64,000 bases of DNA from Bacteroidota bacterium (GTDB lineage Bacteria; Bacteroidota; Bacteroidia; 2-12-FULL-35-15). Of this stretch, positions 8,263-17,351 are shown in pieces. A program made the translations under genes and the position numbers. The notes under the pieces were generated by a model, which saw nothing but the letters and a program-made list of their open reading frames with translations, was not told where the DNA came from and did no database searches. The DNA lies in the NCBI GenBank assembly GCA_016722565.1, contig JADKIU010000001.1:620001-684000 (forward strand). Reading direction: 5' to 3'. How positions within the stretch are numbered: position 1 is the first letter of the stretch; each line of letters starts with the position of its first letter.

Positions 8263-9576
8263 ATGAAAGTATTCAAATTCGGTGGCGCATCCGTGAAAGA
8301 TGCAAAAGCGGTAAAAAATGTAGCAGAAATTCTTAAGTTTTTTCCAAAAGAAAATATTTTGGTGGTGGTGTCTGCGATGGGAAAAGTAACCAATGCTTTG
8401 GAGCGTTTGACAGATGCAATTTTTTATCCGGCAAAAATTTCAGATGAACAAAAGGAAAGTGCATCAACGATTTTGGCGGAAATTAAAAAGTATCATTTTG
8501 ATATTATTGAAGAGCTATTTCCTTCGAAAACGCATCCTATTTATAATGAAATCAACAATACATTCGTGGAGCTGGATTGGGCTGTGGAAGATACACCAAC
8601 AGAAAATTACAATTATGAGTATGATAAGATTGTAAGCATGGGTGAAATTATTTCTACAAAAATTGTTCAAGCGTATTTAAAAGAAGTTGGATTGAATAGT
8701 CAATGGAAAGACGTTCGCGACTTTATCCAAACAGACAATACCTACAGAGAAGGAAAAGTAGATTGGGAGTTGACTCAAACTTTAGTCGATGAACATTTAA
8801 TGACCGCTATCAAGTCCCCCTTAGAAGGGGGCAAGGGGGATGACGCAAAAATCATCGTTACACAAGGATTTATTGGTGGGACTTCCGAAAACTTTACCAC
8901 AACCTTAGGTCGTGAAGGATCCGATTATACAGCTGCAATCCTAGCATATACAACCAATGCCGAAAGTGTAACCATTTGGAAAGATGTTCCGGGTGTATTG
9001 AATGCCGATCCGAAATGGTTTGATGAAACCAAAAAGCTCGAACAGATTTCGTATCAAGATGCAATTGAGTTGGCGTATTACGGAGCGACTGTCATTCACC
9101 CGAAAACAATTAAACCTTTACAGAATAAAAAGATTCCTCTGTTGGTAAAATCATTTTTGAATCCTTCTGAAAAAGGGACAATCATCAATGAAGTGCAATC
9201 GCCTTTGCCAATTCCTTGTTTTATTTTTAAAGTAAATCAGGTGTTGATTTCTATTTCTCCAAAAGACTTCTCCTTTATTGCAGAAGAAAATTTCAGTAAT
9301 ATATTTAATCTATTTGCCGAAAAGCAGGTGAAAGTAAATGTGATGCAAAATTCAGCAATCAGCTTTTCAGTGAGTGTGGATGCGGATGAACGTAAACTTC
9401 CTGATTTAATTAAAACACTTCAGAAACAGTATCGCGTTTTATATAACGACAATTTAGAATTAATTACCATTCGTTATTATGATCAAGCGACCATTGATAG
9501 AGTAACAATAGATAAAAAAGTGTTATTGGAAGTGAAGAGTAGATATACGGTGCAGTTGGTGGTGAAGCCGTTATAG
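8263..9576 (+). CDS. lysC: Aspartate kinase (monofunctional)
   Basis: This 437-residue protein starts with MKVFKFGGASVKDA, the aspartokinase N-terminal phosphate-binding motif, and contains VTQGFIGGTSENFTTTLGREGSDYTAA, the ATP/aspartate-binding core. Two ACT-like regulatory domains follow after about residue 300. It phosphorylates aspartate, the first step to lysine, threonine and methionine. The odd part is SPLEGGKGD at about residues 184-192, encoded by a G/C-run repeat that appears to have inserted in frame just before the VTQGF strand (see the repeat at 8811). The gene overlaps the convergent dehydrogenase gene by 6 nt. Confidence 0.93.
   Translation: MKVFKFGGASVKDAKAVKNVAEILKFFPKENILVVVSAMGKVTNALERLTDAIFYPAKISDEQKESASTILAEIKKYHFDIIEELFPSKTHPIYNEINNTFVELDWAVEDTPTENYNYEYDKIVSMGEIISTKIVQAYLKEVGLNSQWKDVRDFIQTDNTYREGKVDWELTQTLVDEHLMTAIKSPLEGGKGDDAKIIVTQGFIGGTSENFTTTLGREGSDYTAAILAYTTNAESVTIWKDVPGVLNADPKWFDETKKLEQISYQDAIELAYYGATVIHPKTIKPLQNKKIPLLVKSFLNPSEKGTIINEVQSPLPIPCFIFKVNQVLISISPKDFSFIAEENFSNIFNLFAEKQVKVNVMQNSAISFSVSVDADERKLPDLIKTLQKQYRVLYNDNLELITIRYYDQATIDRVTIDKKVLLEVKSRYTVQLVVKPL
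8811..8842. repeat. Palindromic CCCCC/GGGGG repeat inserted in frame in lysC
   Basis: The element reads AAGTCCCCCTTAGAAGGGGG followed by CAAGGGGGATGA. It is strongly unlike its A/T-rich surroundings and is translated as SPLEGGKGD. It lies where aspartokinases normally have a short variable loop, so the reading frame and probably the fold survive. Confidence 0.7.
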
Positions 9577-10503
9577 GCTTAATATTTTCTCAGCCAAAAC
9601 TCTCGCAATTTTCTCATTGCTCTCCTGTGTCCAGCCAGCAATGTGAGGAGATAAAACTACATTATCCGATTGAATCAAGTATTGAAATGCTTCAGGAAGT
9701 TGTTTGGTGTCTAACGCCTCAAACGAAAGCATTTCATATTCCATTACATCCAAGCAAGTACCAAGTACTTTCCCAGATTTTAAATTTTTAACTAAGTCGG
9801 AAGTGTTTAAACATTTTCCTCTTGCAGTATTGATGATGTAAATGTTTTTCGAAAACTTATTTATAAATGAATCGTTGATTAAATAATTTGTTTCATCGGT
9901 AAGTGGAGTGTGTAAACTTAATACATCAGCATTTTTAAAAATTTCGTCAAGCGTAGATTCTTTTACGACATCAGTTCCGTAATTCTTTTTGTATTTATCG
10001 TATACCAATACATTCACACCAAAACCTTTTAAACGTTCTGCGAAAGCGCTACCCATATTTCCGTAACCGATAATTCCAATGGTCTTTCCCATTAATTCCA
10101 CTCCACGATTTCCTTCACGAATCCATTTGCCTTCACGTACTTCTTTGTTGGCTCTGAATAAATTATTAAATAAACCTAATAACATTCCTATTGCTTGTTC
10201 TGCAACTGCATCTTTGTTTCCTTCGGGTGCATGCAAACATTTTATGCCTTTACTTTCAGCATATGCCACATCAATGTTTTCCATTCCCGCTCCGGCTCGA
10301 GCAATAAACTTCAACTTTGTTGCTTTGTCGATTAGTTCTTTTGTGATTTTTATTTTACTGCGAATAACAATACCATCATACAAGTGAATGTTGTTTTCAA
10401 TTTCCTCTTTTGTCCATTGATAATTCAAGTCGCAGGTATGTCCCGCTTTGATAAGCGTTTCGTGTAATAATGAATGATTGGAATCGATAAAGAGAATGTT
10501 CAT
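9571..10503 (-). CDS. D-2-hydroxyacid dehydrogenase, phosphoglycerate dehydrogenase-like
   Basis: This is a 310-residue NAD-dependent dehydrogenase. It shows the Rossmann motif GIIGYGNMGSAF near residue 146, the substrate/catalytic segments NTARGKCLN and SPHIAGWT, and the early RSKIKITKEL arm. The length without a C-terminal ACT domain fits the short type of D-3-phosphoglycerate dehydrogenase or a related 2-hydroxyacid dehydrogenase. In Bacteroidota such a gene often supplies serine synthesis, but no serC neighbour is present to confirm this. It lies downstream of mgtE with a small hairpin between. Confidence 0.8.
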   Translation of the reverse strand: MNILFIDSNHSLLHETLIKAGHTCDLNYQWTKEEIENNIHLYDGIVIRSKIKITKELIDKATKLKFIARAGAGMENIDVAYAESKGIKCLHAPEGNKDAVAEQAIGMLLGLFNNLFRANKEVREGKWIREGNRGVELMGKTIGIIGYGNMGSAFAERLKGFGVNVLVYDKYKKNYGTDVVKESTLDEIFKNADVLSLHTPLTDETNYLINDSFINKFSKNIYIINTARGKCLNTSDLVKNLKSGKVLGTCLDVMEYEMLSFEALDTKQLPEAFQYLIQSDNVVLSPHIAGWTQESNEKIARVLAEKILSL

Positions 10504-10521
10504 TTTTTAAGGCAATTAAAA

Positions 10522-10546
10522 TTACGCAGGTTGAAAACCTGCGATA
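10522..10546. repeat. Small hairpin CGCAGGTT/AACCTGCG between mgtE and the dehydrogenase gene
   Basis: Perfect 8-bp arms surround a GAA loop. The G/C-rich arms stand out from the surroundings. There is no T tract on the minus strand, so it looks more like a dispersed repeat or transcript-stabilising hairpin than a terminator. Confidence 0.5.
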
Positions 10547-10553
10547 CGGTATT

Positions 10554-11946
10554 TTAAACAATTACACTTCCCAAAAGCAAGGATGCAACAGAAAAATAAA
10601 TAATCAATCCGGTGATGTCTACTAAGGTAGCCACGAATGGCGCTGAAGAAACAGCAGGATCAAATCCAAAACGTTTTAAAATTAGCGGGAACAAGGAGCC
10701 AATGATGTTTCCCCAAAGTACAACACCAACCAGTGAGGTGCCGACAGTAAAAGCAATTTCTCTCCAGTGTGGACCATAAATTGGGGTGAACTGTGACCAA
10801 ACAGCAACTCTTAAAAATCCAATAACACCGAGTATCAAGCCCAAGATAAATCCTACTTTTATTTCACGTTGGATGATGGTCCACCAATTGCGAATAGTGA
10901 TTTCACCCAATGCTAATGCACGGATAACAAGTGTAGAGGCTTGTGATCCGGTATTTCCTCCGCTGGAGATAATTAAAGGGACAAACAAAGAGAGGATGAC
11001 CACTTTTGCTATTTCATTTTCGAAAAAGCCCATAACCGTTACTGTTAATGTTTCTCCTAAAAATAAGATGACCAGCCAACCGGCACGCTTTTTCAGAATT
11101 CCCCAGATAGAAACATTCATGTACGGTTCGTCAAGGGCTTCCATACCGGCCATTTTCTGAAGGTCTTCCGTTTCTTCTTCTCTTCGAACATCAACGATGT
11201 CATCAATCGTGATTCGTCCAACCAATCGTCCTAAGGCGTCTACAACCGGCAAAACTACCAAGTTGTATTTATCCATTAGATTGGCAACTTCTTCGGCATC
11301 GGTATTGGTTTTTACTGAAATGACTTTTGGATCGTATATTTCAGAAACACGTGAGCGAGTAGAGGAGACGATTAATTTTTTCAGGTGAAGTAACCCAACT
11401 AATTTTTCATCATCATCTACTACATAAATAGCATAAATGTTTTCTACGTTGTCGGCTTGCTCACGGATTTCACGCACACATTCAATGGCGTTACTGTTTA
11501 CATGCACACGAACCAACTCGGTAGCCATTAAACCACCGGCAGTATTTTCATCGTAATTTAAAAGTTCAACAATGTCGCTGGCTTGTTCACTATCTTCCAT
11601 GTGCGACAAAACCTCATCTTGCACTGCATCCGGAAGTTCTGCGATAACGTCAGCCGCATCATCGGAATCCATGTTGTCGATGTGCTCAGCAATTTCTTTT
11701 GAGGTAAAGGGAAGCAAGGAAGTCTTCACGAACATCGTCATCCAGTTCAACCAACACATCGGCCGCAATTTGTTCATCCAATAAAGAATAAACATACTTG
11801 GCTTCTTCAATTTCGAGTTCATTAAATACAACAGCAATATCCGGTGGATACAGCTCTTTAAATTGATTAACGACAAATGCTCCGTTACGAGCACGAATGG
11901 CTTCACGGAGTTGAATTAAAAAGTCGTCTGTTAATTCAAATTGCAC
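10554..11946 (-). CDS. mgtE: Magnesium transporter MgtE (frameshifted in this sequence)
   Basis: The gene reads from ATG 11946 (MQFELTDDFLIQ) in one frame to about 11711, then continues in the next frame to the stop at 10554. The joined protein has the MgtE N-terminal domain with helical repeats (SDDAADVIAELP), two CBS domains (about residues 135-255) and a C-terminal five-helix channel domain (SGGNTGSQAST and GxxxG helices). It is a Mg2+-gated Mg2+ channel of the inner membrane. Removing one base within the run at 11706-11711 gives REDFLASLTSKEIAEHI, which matches the expected helix. Alternative: a true loss of function. Confidence 0.88.
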
Positions 11947-12020
11947 TTTATCTTGTATTTAGATAGATACGGGTGCAAAGGTAAGATTTATACCTATTGG
12001 AGCGAACGTTTAACGGAAAT

Positions 12021-12800
12021 TTAAACTTCAACCATATTTGTCAGGTTTACAAAGTCGGCAACCGATAATTCTTCAGCCCGTTGCGTAAGATATTTATGGT
12101 CTAGAAACTCAGGTTTTAGCTTAAATGCTTTAATGGAATTCCGCAATGTTTTCCTACGTTGGTTGAATCCCGCCTTTACAACTTGCTTGAATAGTTTCTC
12201 GTTACAATCAAGTTGTTGTAGATTGTTTCTTGTGAGGCGAATAACCGCGGATTGTACTTTTGGTGGCGGATTAAATACACTGGCATCTACCGTAAATAAA
12301 TATTCTATATCGTAAAAGGCTTGCAATAAAACACTGGTAATTCCATAAGTTTTATTTCGGGGTTTAGAAGCGATGCGCTCGGCTACTTCCTTTTGGAACA
12401 TTCCAACTACTTCAGGAACTTGGTTTTTATGATCCAGAACTTTGAATAAAATTTCGGTTGAAATATTATACGGGAAGTTCCCAATAACAGCAAATGGCTC
12501 GTTATTAAATAAATTATCGAAATCCAATTTTAAAAAATCACCTTCAATAATTTTATTTTCAAGTATAGGAAAATTTTGTTTTAAGTATGCGATGGATTCT
12601 CTGTCAATATCGATAATAAATGTTTCGTATTGTTTTTCCTCAATCAAATACTTTGTAAGGACGCCCATTCCGGGGCCAACTTCAATTATTTTTTTATAGA
12701 GGGAGGAATGCTTGAGACTTTTAACAATGTTCAGCGCGATGGTTTCATCCTTTAAAAAATGCTGTCCTAAATGTTTTTTTGCACGAACTTGTTCTGTCAT
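12021..12800 (-). CDS. rsmA: 16S rRNA (adenine(1518)-N(6)/adenine(1519)-N(6))-dimethyltransferase
   Basis: The 259-residue protein begins with the typical VRAKKHLGQHFLKDE, followed by the SAM-binding EVGPGMGVLT and the catalytic NFPYNIS (the N-L/F-P-Y motif). It dimethylates two adenines in the 3' loop of 16S rRNA during small-subunit maturation; the other name is KsgA. The C-terminal helical domain is complete. It is followed upstream on the same strand by the DUF4286 gene with a 2-nt gap, so the two are probably co-transcribed. Confidence 0.95.
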   Translation of the reverse strand: MTEQVRAKKHLGQHFLKDETIALNIVKSLKHSSLYKKIIEVGPGMGVLTKYLIEEKQYETFIIDIDRESIAYLKQNFPILENKIIEGDFLKLDFDNLFNNEPFAVIGNFPYNISTEILFKVLDHKNQVPEVVGMFQKEVAERIASKPRNKTYGITSVLLQAFYDIEYLFTVDASVFNPPPKVQSAVIRLTRNNLQQLDCNEKLFKQVVKAGFNQRRKTLRNSIKAFKLKPEFLDHKYLTQRAEELSVADFVNLTNMVEV

Positions 12801-12802
12801 AT

Positions 12803-13105
12803 CTATTTAATTACTTCTAATAAAGTTCTAAATGCAACAAACTTGTTTGCATATCTATCGGCAACTTCTTTTTGCAAGCGGGGTGCATGCAATCGTTGGT
12901 ATTCTTTCAAGTCTTCCATGTTTTTGCTGGTGTACTGAAAAGAGTAGGTGATGCCTTGTTCTTCATCTACTAATACTTTGCACAATTTGTTTTCAAGAAA
13001 AAATCCTGTAGCCATTACATCCGGAATGTGTTTGGTTTTCATCCATTCCAGCCATTCATCATGCACATCTTTTTCGATGTTAATGGTAACGTTGTATATT
13101 ATCAT
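12803..13105 (-). CDS. DUF4286 family protein
   Basis: This 100-residue protein has the DUF4286 pattern: an N-terminal MIIYNVTINIEKDVHDEWLEWM, then HIPDVMATGFF, and a C-terminal ...HAPRLQKEVADRYANKFVAFRTLLEV. The family is small, ferredoxin-like in fold and found next to rsmA in many Bacteroidota. The biochemical role is unknown. Tight spacing on both sides (2 nt to rsmA, 5 nt to the lipoprotein gene) indicates an operon. Confidence 0.85.
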   Translation of the reverse strand: MIIYNVTINIEKDVHDEWLEWMKTKHIPDVMATGFFLENKLCKVLVDEEQGITYSFQYTSKNMEDLKEYQRLHAPRLQKEVADRYANKFVAFRTLLEVIK

Positions 13106-13110
13106 TTTAA

Positions 13111-13602
13111 TTATTCTGTTAGTTTAAAGTACGTTACTAATAATTTCTTATCTATATCAATTGAGCTTTTCAGTTGTGGGGCTTCTTCTCCATTGAATAA
13201 ATAAATGCCCCATGCTGGGTCTTCTGCTTTAAGTTTTGACAAGTCTATAAGAATGTGTTCGTTTTTAATGGTTTTAAAATCGAGTAGTTTTTTAGTTGTA
13301 GGAAACGATTTAATCATTAATGAATCGGCAAGCACTTCTGCTTGAGATAAATAATAGGAATAGTCATCCATGGCTGCATAAAAGCTGGTTGAATCATCGT
13401 TTTTCATTTGCCACAATTCAAGGCTATCGGGAATGATAAATACCAAACAAGGTTGGTCAATATAAAACGTCAAGGAGTCCGTGTTTTCAGCTTTTATTGT
13501 TTCGGTTTCAACGGTGTTGGTTTTGCTTTCAGAGTTAGAACAAGAAGCAAAAAAAATGGTGATTCCCCCAAGTAAAAGTAAAATTGTTGTTTTCAAAGGC
13601 AT
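13111..13602 (-). CDS. Hypothetical lipoprotein
   Basis: The 163-residue protein carries a lipoprotein signal: MPLKTT, a hydrophobic stretch, then FFAS-C20 as lipobox. The mature part is small and acidic with no recognised domain. It lies between the large TPR protein gene and the DUF4286 gene with 5-8 nt gaps, so it is in the same transcription unit. Function unknown. Confidence 0.7.
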   Translation of the reverse strand: MPLKTTILLLLGGITIFFASCSNSESKTNTVETETIKAENTDSLTFYIDQPCLVFIIPDSLELWQMKNDDSTSFYAAMDDYSYYLSQAEVLADSLMIKSFPTTKKLLDFKTIKNEHILIDLSKLKAEDPAWGIYLFNGEEAPQLKSSIDIDKKLLVTYFKLTE

Positions 13603-13609
13603 CTAAAAA

Positions 13610-15430
13610 TTAGTTAATACTATCTCCTCTTAATTTCCGGAAGCGTTTTCGTGCTTCCACCACATACAAGCTATCCGGATATTTTTCTAATAGCTGTTGA
13701 TAAAGTTCTTTTGCTTTATCTGTGTTTTTAAATTGATTTTCATAAAGGTCGGCTAGTTTAAACAATGCATCATCAGCAAGAATGTCCTCGCCATAATTTT
13801 TTAGAATTTCTTCAAAGTATTCAGCTGCTTTTTCGAACTGCATTTTTTTGAGTGCAATTTGCGCTTTTTTATAAACGATATCATCTGCGAGTGCATGGTT
13901 AGGATAGGTCTTATTTAAAGAATCAAAAAGTAGAAATGCCTCTGCATCCAAATTGCGGAAAGCGAATAAATCGGCCATAGCAAAGAGTTCTAGCGGTGCT
14001 TCATTCGTATCGATTGCCAATGCATCACTGATGGTTAATGAGAGTTGCAATGCGTCATTGGCGATTAACTTTGATGTTGCACCTTTCAAAACATCCAGTT
14101 GTGTTTGGGCCCAGCCGAAATCTCCTGTGTAATAAGAAATTCTTGCAACTCTAAATTTTGCTTCTTGTCCGATAACATCGTACTTAAATGCTTTTTCTAC
14201 TTGTGAATAACGTAAGGATGCTTCCCAGATATCACCTGTCATTAATAGTACATCAGCCAACTCTAATTTGCATTCAGCCTGCGTTATCGGTGCTAATTTA
14301 GGCATGTTTATCGCTTCTTCCAGAATGGTTTTTGCCTCATCGGTTTTGTTTAAATAGAAAGCTTGAAGGTGCGCCAGATTTTTTAATAAAGGAACAGTGC
14401 TCGGTGATTTACCTAACTCTTCGATGGTCGTTAAATAATTTTTTTCTAATTCAGTTAAATCGAGTGGTGTATAGTTTCCTTTGGAAACAACTTTTTGATA
14501 GTAGACATTCAAAAGTTCGATGCGTGCATTGGTGTAATAATAAATATCTGGACCTTTTGCAATCACATAGTTGTAAGCTTTAATGGAAACATCGTAGGCT
14601 TCGTTTTGTGCAAAAAGTTGTGCGAGTCCCATCACACGATTGCCTTCTTCCTTTTTTCTTTTGTCCAATGCTTTTGCCTGTACAAAAGCACCTTCCCAGT
14701 CTTTCTGCTGAATTTGCATCCAAATTAGTAATTCCGATAAAATTGTTTTATCCGGATTTTTTGAAATGCGTTTAAGGAGTTCTGTTTTTAATTGTTCGTT
14801 TTGTTTTTGATCGGCTTCGTTCCCGAAGCTGGTTTGCAATGCATTTTGAACGCTTTGAATGTAGGATTCTTGTTTTTCCAAAACATCCAGATACTCGTTA
14901 ATCATGGCGATATTATCGCCTTTCATTTTATAAACATCAGCCAGCTCAAAGCTAAACGGATAATTATTTTCAGAAATTTTTCTTCCTTTCAAATAAGTCG
15001 CTAAGGCAAAATCGTATTGACGAATTTTAAGAAAAGCGTTGGCCACAGAAAATACCTGTTCGTCATATTTAATTGCTTTGATGGCCGATTCCCAGGTAGA
15101 TTTTGCTTTTTCAGGATCTTCAGAAAGTGTATACACCGTTCCTAAATCAACGATGAAGTTGGGTGCATCTGGGTTTTGTTTAATTTGTTTTCTTGCAATC
15201 TTTTCTGCTTTCTTAAAATCTTTTGTTTCGAGCAAACAATTTAAATATGGCAGATAAAATTCTTGCGGAGATTTTTTATTGTAGAGCTTTTCGTAATAAT
15301 CCAATGCTTTATCAAATTCTTTGTTTTGATAAAATTGCAAAGCCAATTGCTCATCTGTTCCGGGTTGAGCAAATGTGTGCAATTGAATAATTACAAATAG
15401 AAAAAATAATATGTGTTTAATAGCCTTCAA
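13610..15430 (-). CDS. Secreted tetratricopeptide repeat protein
   Basis: The 606-residue protein has a signal peptide (about residues 1-21, cut after FAQ) and then many TPR-type helix pairs, such as ALQFYQNKEFDKALDYYEKLY near the N-terminus and the classical KAAEYFEEILKNYGEDILADDALFKLADLYEN near the C-terminus. The last repeats resemble the YbgF/outer-membrane lipoprotein TPR type, in which a bead of repeats holds a partner at the cell envelope. The partner is unknown. It is first in the unit TPR - lipoprotein - DUF4286 - rsmA. Confidence 0.8.
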   Translation of the reverse strand: MKAIKHILFFLFVIIQLHTFAQPGTDEQLALQFYQNKEFDKALDYYEKLYNKKSPQEFYLPYLNCLLETKDFKKAEKIARKQIKQNPDAPNFIVDLGTVYTLSEDPEKAKSTWESAIKAIKYDEQVFSVANAFLKIRQYDFALATYLKGRKISENNYPFSFELADVYKMKGDNIAMINEYLDVLEKQESYIQSVQNALQTSFGNEADQKQNEQLKTELLKRISKNPDKTILSELLIWMQIQQKDWEGAFVQAKALDKRKKEEGNRVMGLAQLFAQNEAYDVSIKAYNYVIAKGPDIYYYTNARIELLNVYYQKVVSKGNYTPLDLTELEKNYLTTIEELGKSPSTVPLLKNLAHLQAFYLNKTDEAKTILEEAINMPKLAPITQAECKLELADVLLMTGDIWEASLRYSQVEKAFKYDVIGQEAKFRVARISYYTGDFGWAQTQLDVLKGATSKLIANDALQLSLTISDALAIDTNEAPLELFAMADLFAFRNLDAEAFLLFDSLNKTYPNHALADDIVYKKAQIALKKMQFEKAAEYFEEILKNYGEDILADDALFKLADLYENQFKNTDKAKELYQQLLEKYPDSLYVVEARKRFRKLRGDSIN

Positions 15431-15482
15431 TACTTAATAAACGTTTTTTAGTCTTGATTCTTATGTCTTAAATCCTTATTCT

Positions 15483-15784
15483 TTATTTATATCCAATTAT
15501 TTCCAATACCACTGCTTTGGCTTCAATATCCAATCCGTTTCGTAAAGTTAGTAAACTTCCTTGTTTTAAATGCTCACCAAATCCGACCGGGGCATAGAGC
15601 ACTGCATTTAAAACGGCTGTTTGCCCTTGTTCTATTGGCTTTTGTAGAGTTCAATCTGGCATTCGGTGGAGTAACTTTTGGCTCCTTTTACATAGGCTTG
15701 CGGGCGATAAATGCCCATTAACTCATATTTGCTCAGATTTTCAACGAGCAGTTTAACGATGAGGTATTTTTTGGAGTAAATCAT
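15483..15784 (-). CDS. Small protein of about 100 residues, EF-Tu domain-like, frameshifted
   Basis: From ATG 15784 the frame gives MIYSKKYLIVKLLVENLSKY and then GIYRPQAYVKG, and it stops after ELYKSQ. Adding one A to the A4 run at 15640-15643 joins it to PIEQGQTAVLNAVLYAPVGF and on to GLDIEAKAVVLEIIGYK with a stop at 15483. The GYRPQxY and final V-x-E-I-I strands recall the third beta-barrel domain of elongation factor Tu, but the resemblance is weak and only by eye. No neighbour indicates a role. Both flanks contain short-word repeats. Confidence 0.55.
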
Positions 15785-15788
15785 TTTC

Positions 15789-15878
15789 AGGTCAAGATGT
15801 AAGATTCAAGAGACAAGATTTTCTAGCGTGAATATTTTACCTTAACTCTTGATTCTAGTATCTTGATTCTATCTTCTA
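15789..15878. repeat. Inverted arms of TCTTGATTCT words at the 3' end of kmo
   Basis: The words CTCTTGATTCTAGTA and TCTTGATTCTA at about 15846-15871 face the opposite-strand words AAGATGTAAGATTCAAGAGA at about 15795-15814. Read from kmo, the array starts at the TAG stop: TAGAAGA, TAGAATCAAGATAC, TAGAATCAAGAGTT. A related stretch (GTCTTGATTCTTAT, GTCTTAAATCCTTAT) lies at 15450-15479. The whole could fold into a hairpin. Confidence 0.55.
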
Positions 15879-17219
15879 AAGACTATTCAAAATTGCTTTC
15901 TCCACTTCTTCGCTGTTCCATTTCGTTTCGATATCAGGGAACATAGCCATCACTTTTTTCATAATTTCATCTTGCTGGTTTCCTACTCTGAATGCCTCAG
16001 AGTAGCGAATGTGGCTGAAGGTAACTTGACTGTAAACCGGCATCCATTTGTCGGGATGTTTTTCTGAAAAATGTGCTTCGATTTTCTTCTGCAATAAAAA
16101 TTTTGGGTCAGCAACATAGTCGCGCATCACATGATAATTTTGTAAGGATAAGTCTTGAACGCCATCCCCATCCGGCTTACGCAATATTTGATATTCTTCA
16201 AATACTTTTGTCCAATCTTCCTTGTGCTTTTGCATCAATTGCCACATAACGGTACAATCTTCAAAACCGCAGTTCATCCCTTGTCCGAAAAATGGAACCG
16301 TAGCATGTGCTGCATCGCCCATTAATGCTGTTTTCCCATGTGTCCATGGATAACAACGTATAATTGCCAAAGCAGATAATGGATGGTTTTCCCACGCATC
16401 CGCAATGTTGGGCATCATGGTGTAAAAATCAGGGAACGTAGTTTTGAAAAATTCATTTACATTTTCTTTTGTTTTTAACGATTCAAAAGATTTTTCTCCT
16501 TGCATTGGCATAAAGAGTGTGCAAGTAAAAGAACCGTCCTCATTCGGTAAAGCAATCAACATAAATCTTCCACGGGGCCAAATGTGTAAAGCGTGTTTTT
16601 CGATTGGGTAAGAGCCATCCGGATTTGCCGGCAATAGAATTTCGCGATAACCATCTTCAATAAAACGCTGACTGTAATCAAATCGATCCAGTTTTTGCAT
16701 GGCGTTGTAACGGACAGCAGAAAAGGCGCCATCGGCAGCGAAAACAACATCGGAGTGATAGGTTTTCTTTTCTTTTGTTTCACCATGTTCGGTGGAAACA
16801 ATTCCTTTTACTAAATCAACATCGGTGCAACGTTCGTTATAAAATATTTCAGCATTCCCAACTTCTTCCGCGATTGTCATCATGCGAGCATTCAACCCAC
16901 CTCTCGAAACCGAATAGATGGCTTGTCCTTCTTTTCCGTAAGGTTGGTAGGATAAATTTCCTTTTAAGTCGTGCATGATTCTGCCCGGCATGGCAATGGC
17001 AATTTTTCTGATTTCGTCACCAATTCCAACCGTGTCTAATGCTTTCCAACCTCTGTCTGATAATGCCAAGTTGATTGATTTTCCGGCTGATATTTCAGCT
17101 TTACGAATATCTGGTCTGCGCTCTACAATGGTTACTTTATATCCGGCTTTTGATAAATAAACTGCCCAGAGTGAACCGACTAATCCTGCACCTACGATTG
17201 TTGCTGTTTTTTGACTCAT
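15876..17219 (-). CDS. kmo: Kynurenine 3-monooxygenase
   Basis: This 447-residue flavoprotein hydroxylates L-kynurenine to 3-hydroxykynurenine with NADPH and O2. The FAD site GAGLVGSLWAVYLSKAGY is at the N-terminus, the second FAD motif GDAAHATVPFFGQGMNCGFEDC near residue 300, and ERRPDIRK follows the first sheet. The C-terminal hydrophobic membrane anchor known from eukaryotic enzymes is missing, as in bacterial ones. Together with kynU it makes 3-hydroxyanthranilate from kynurenine. A palindrome at 17264-17275 lies upstream of a near-consensus -7 box. Confidence 0.95.
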   Translation of the reverse strand: MSQKTATIVGAGLVGSLWAVYLSKAGYKVTIVERRPDIRKAEISAGKSINLALSDRGWKALDTVGIGDEIRKIAIAMPGRIMHDLKGNLSYQPYGKEGQAIYSVSRGGLNARMMTIAEEVGNAEIFYNERCTDVDLVKGIVSTEHGETKEKKTYHSDVVFAADGAFSAVRYNAMQKLDRFDYSQRFIEDGYREILLPANPDGSYPIEKHALHIWPRGRFMLIALPNEDGSFTCTLFMPMQGEKSFESLKTKENVNEFFKTTFPDFYTMMPNIADAWENHPLSALAIIRCYPWTHGKTALMGDAAHATVPFFGQGMNCGFEDCTVMWQLMQKHKEDWTKVFEEYQILRKPDGDGVQDLSLQNYHVMRDYVADPKFLLQKKIEAHFSEKHPDKWMPVYSQVTFSHIRYSEAFRVGNQQDEIMKKVMAMFPDIETKWNSEEVEKAILNSL

Positions 17220-17231
17220 AATTTTTTTATT

Positions 17232-17275
17232 TCAAATAAATAGTTTTGTTTCTAAAGTAAGAATGATAATTGTCA
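17232..17275 (-). promoter_or_regulatory. Candidate kmo promoter with TGACAATTATCA palindrome
   Basis: On the minus strand the 12-mer TGACAATTATCA (17275-17264) is followed after 23 nt by TTTATTTG, which is 7 of 8 bases to TAnnTTTG, and then by the kmo start codon. The same arrangement is seen before ctaA and gcvP. Confidence 0.45.
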
Positions 17276-17351
17276 GTTTGTAAACAAGTAGTTTATTCAA
17301 TTCTTTCGATTTCAGCTCCTGTTTATAACCGGCATTGACGAAGCATTAGCG

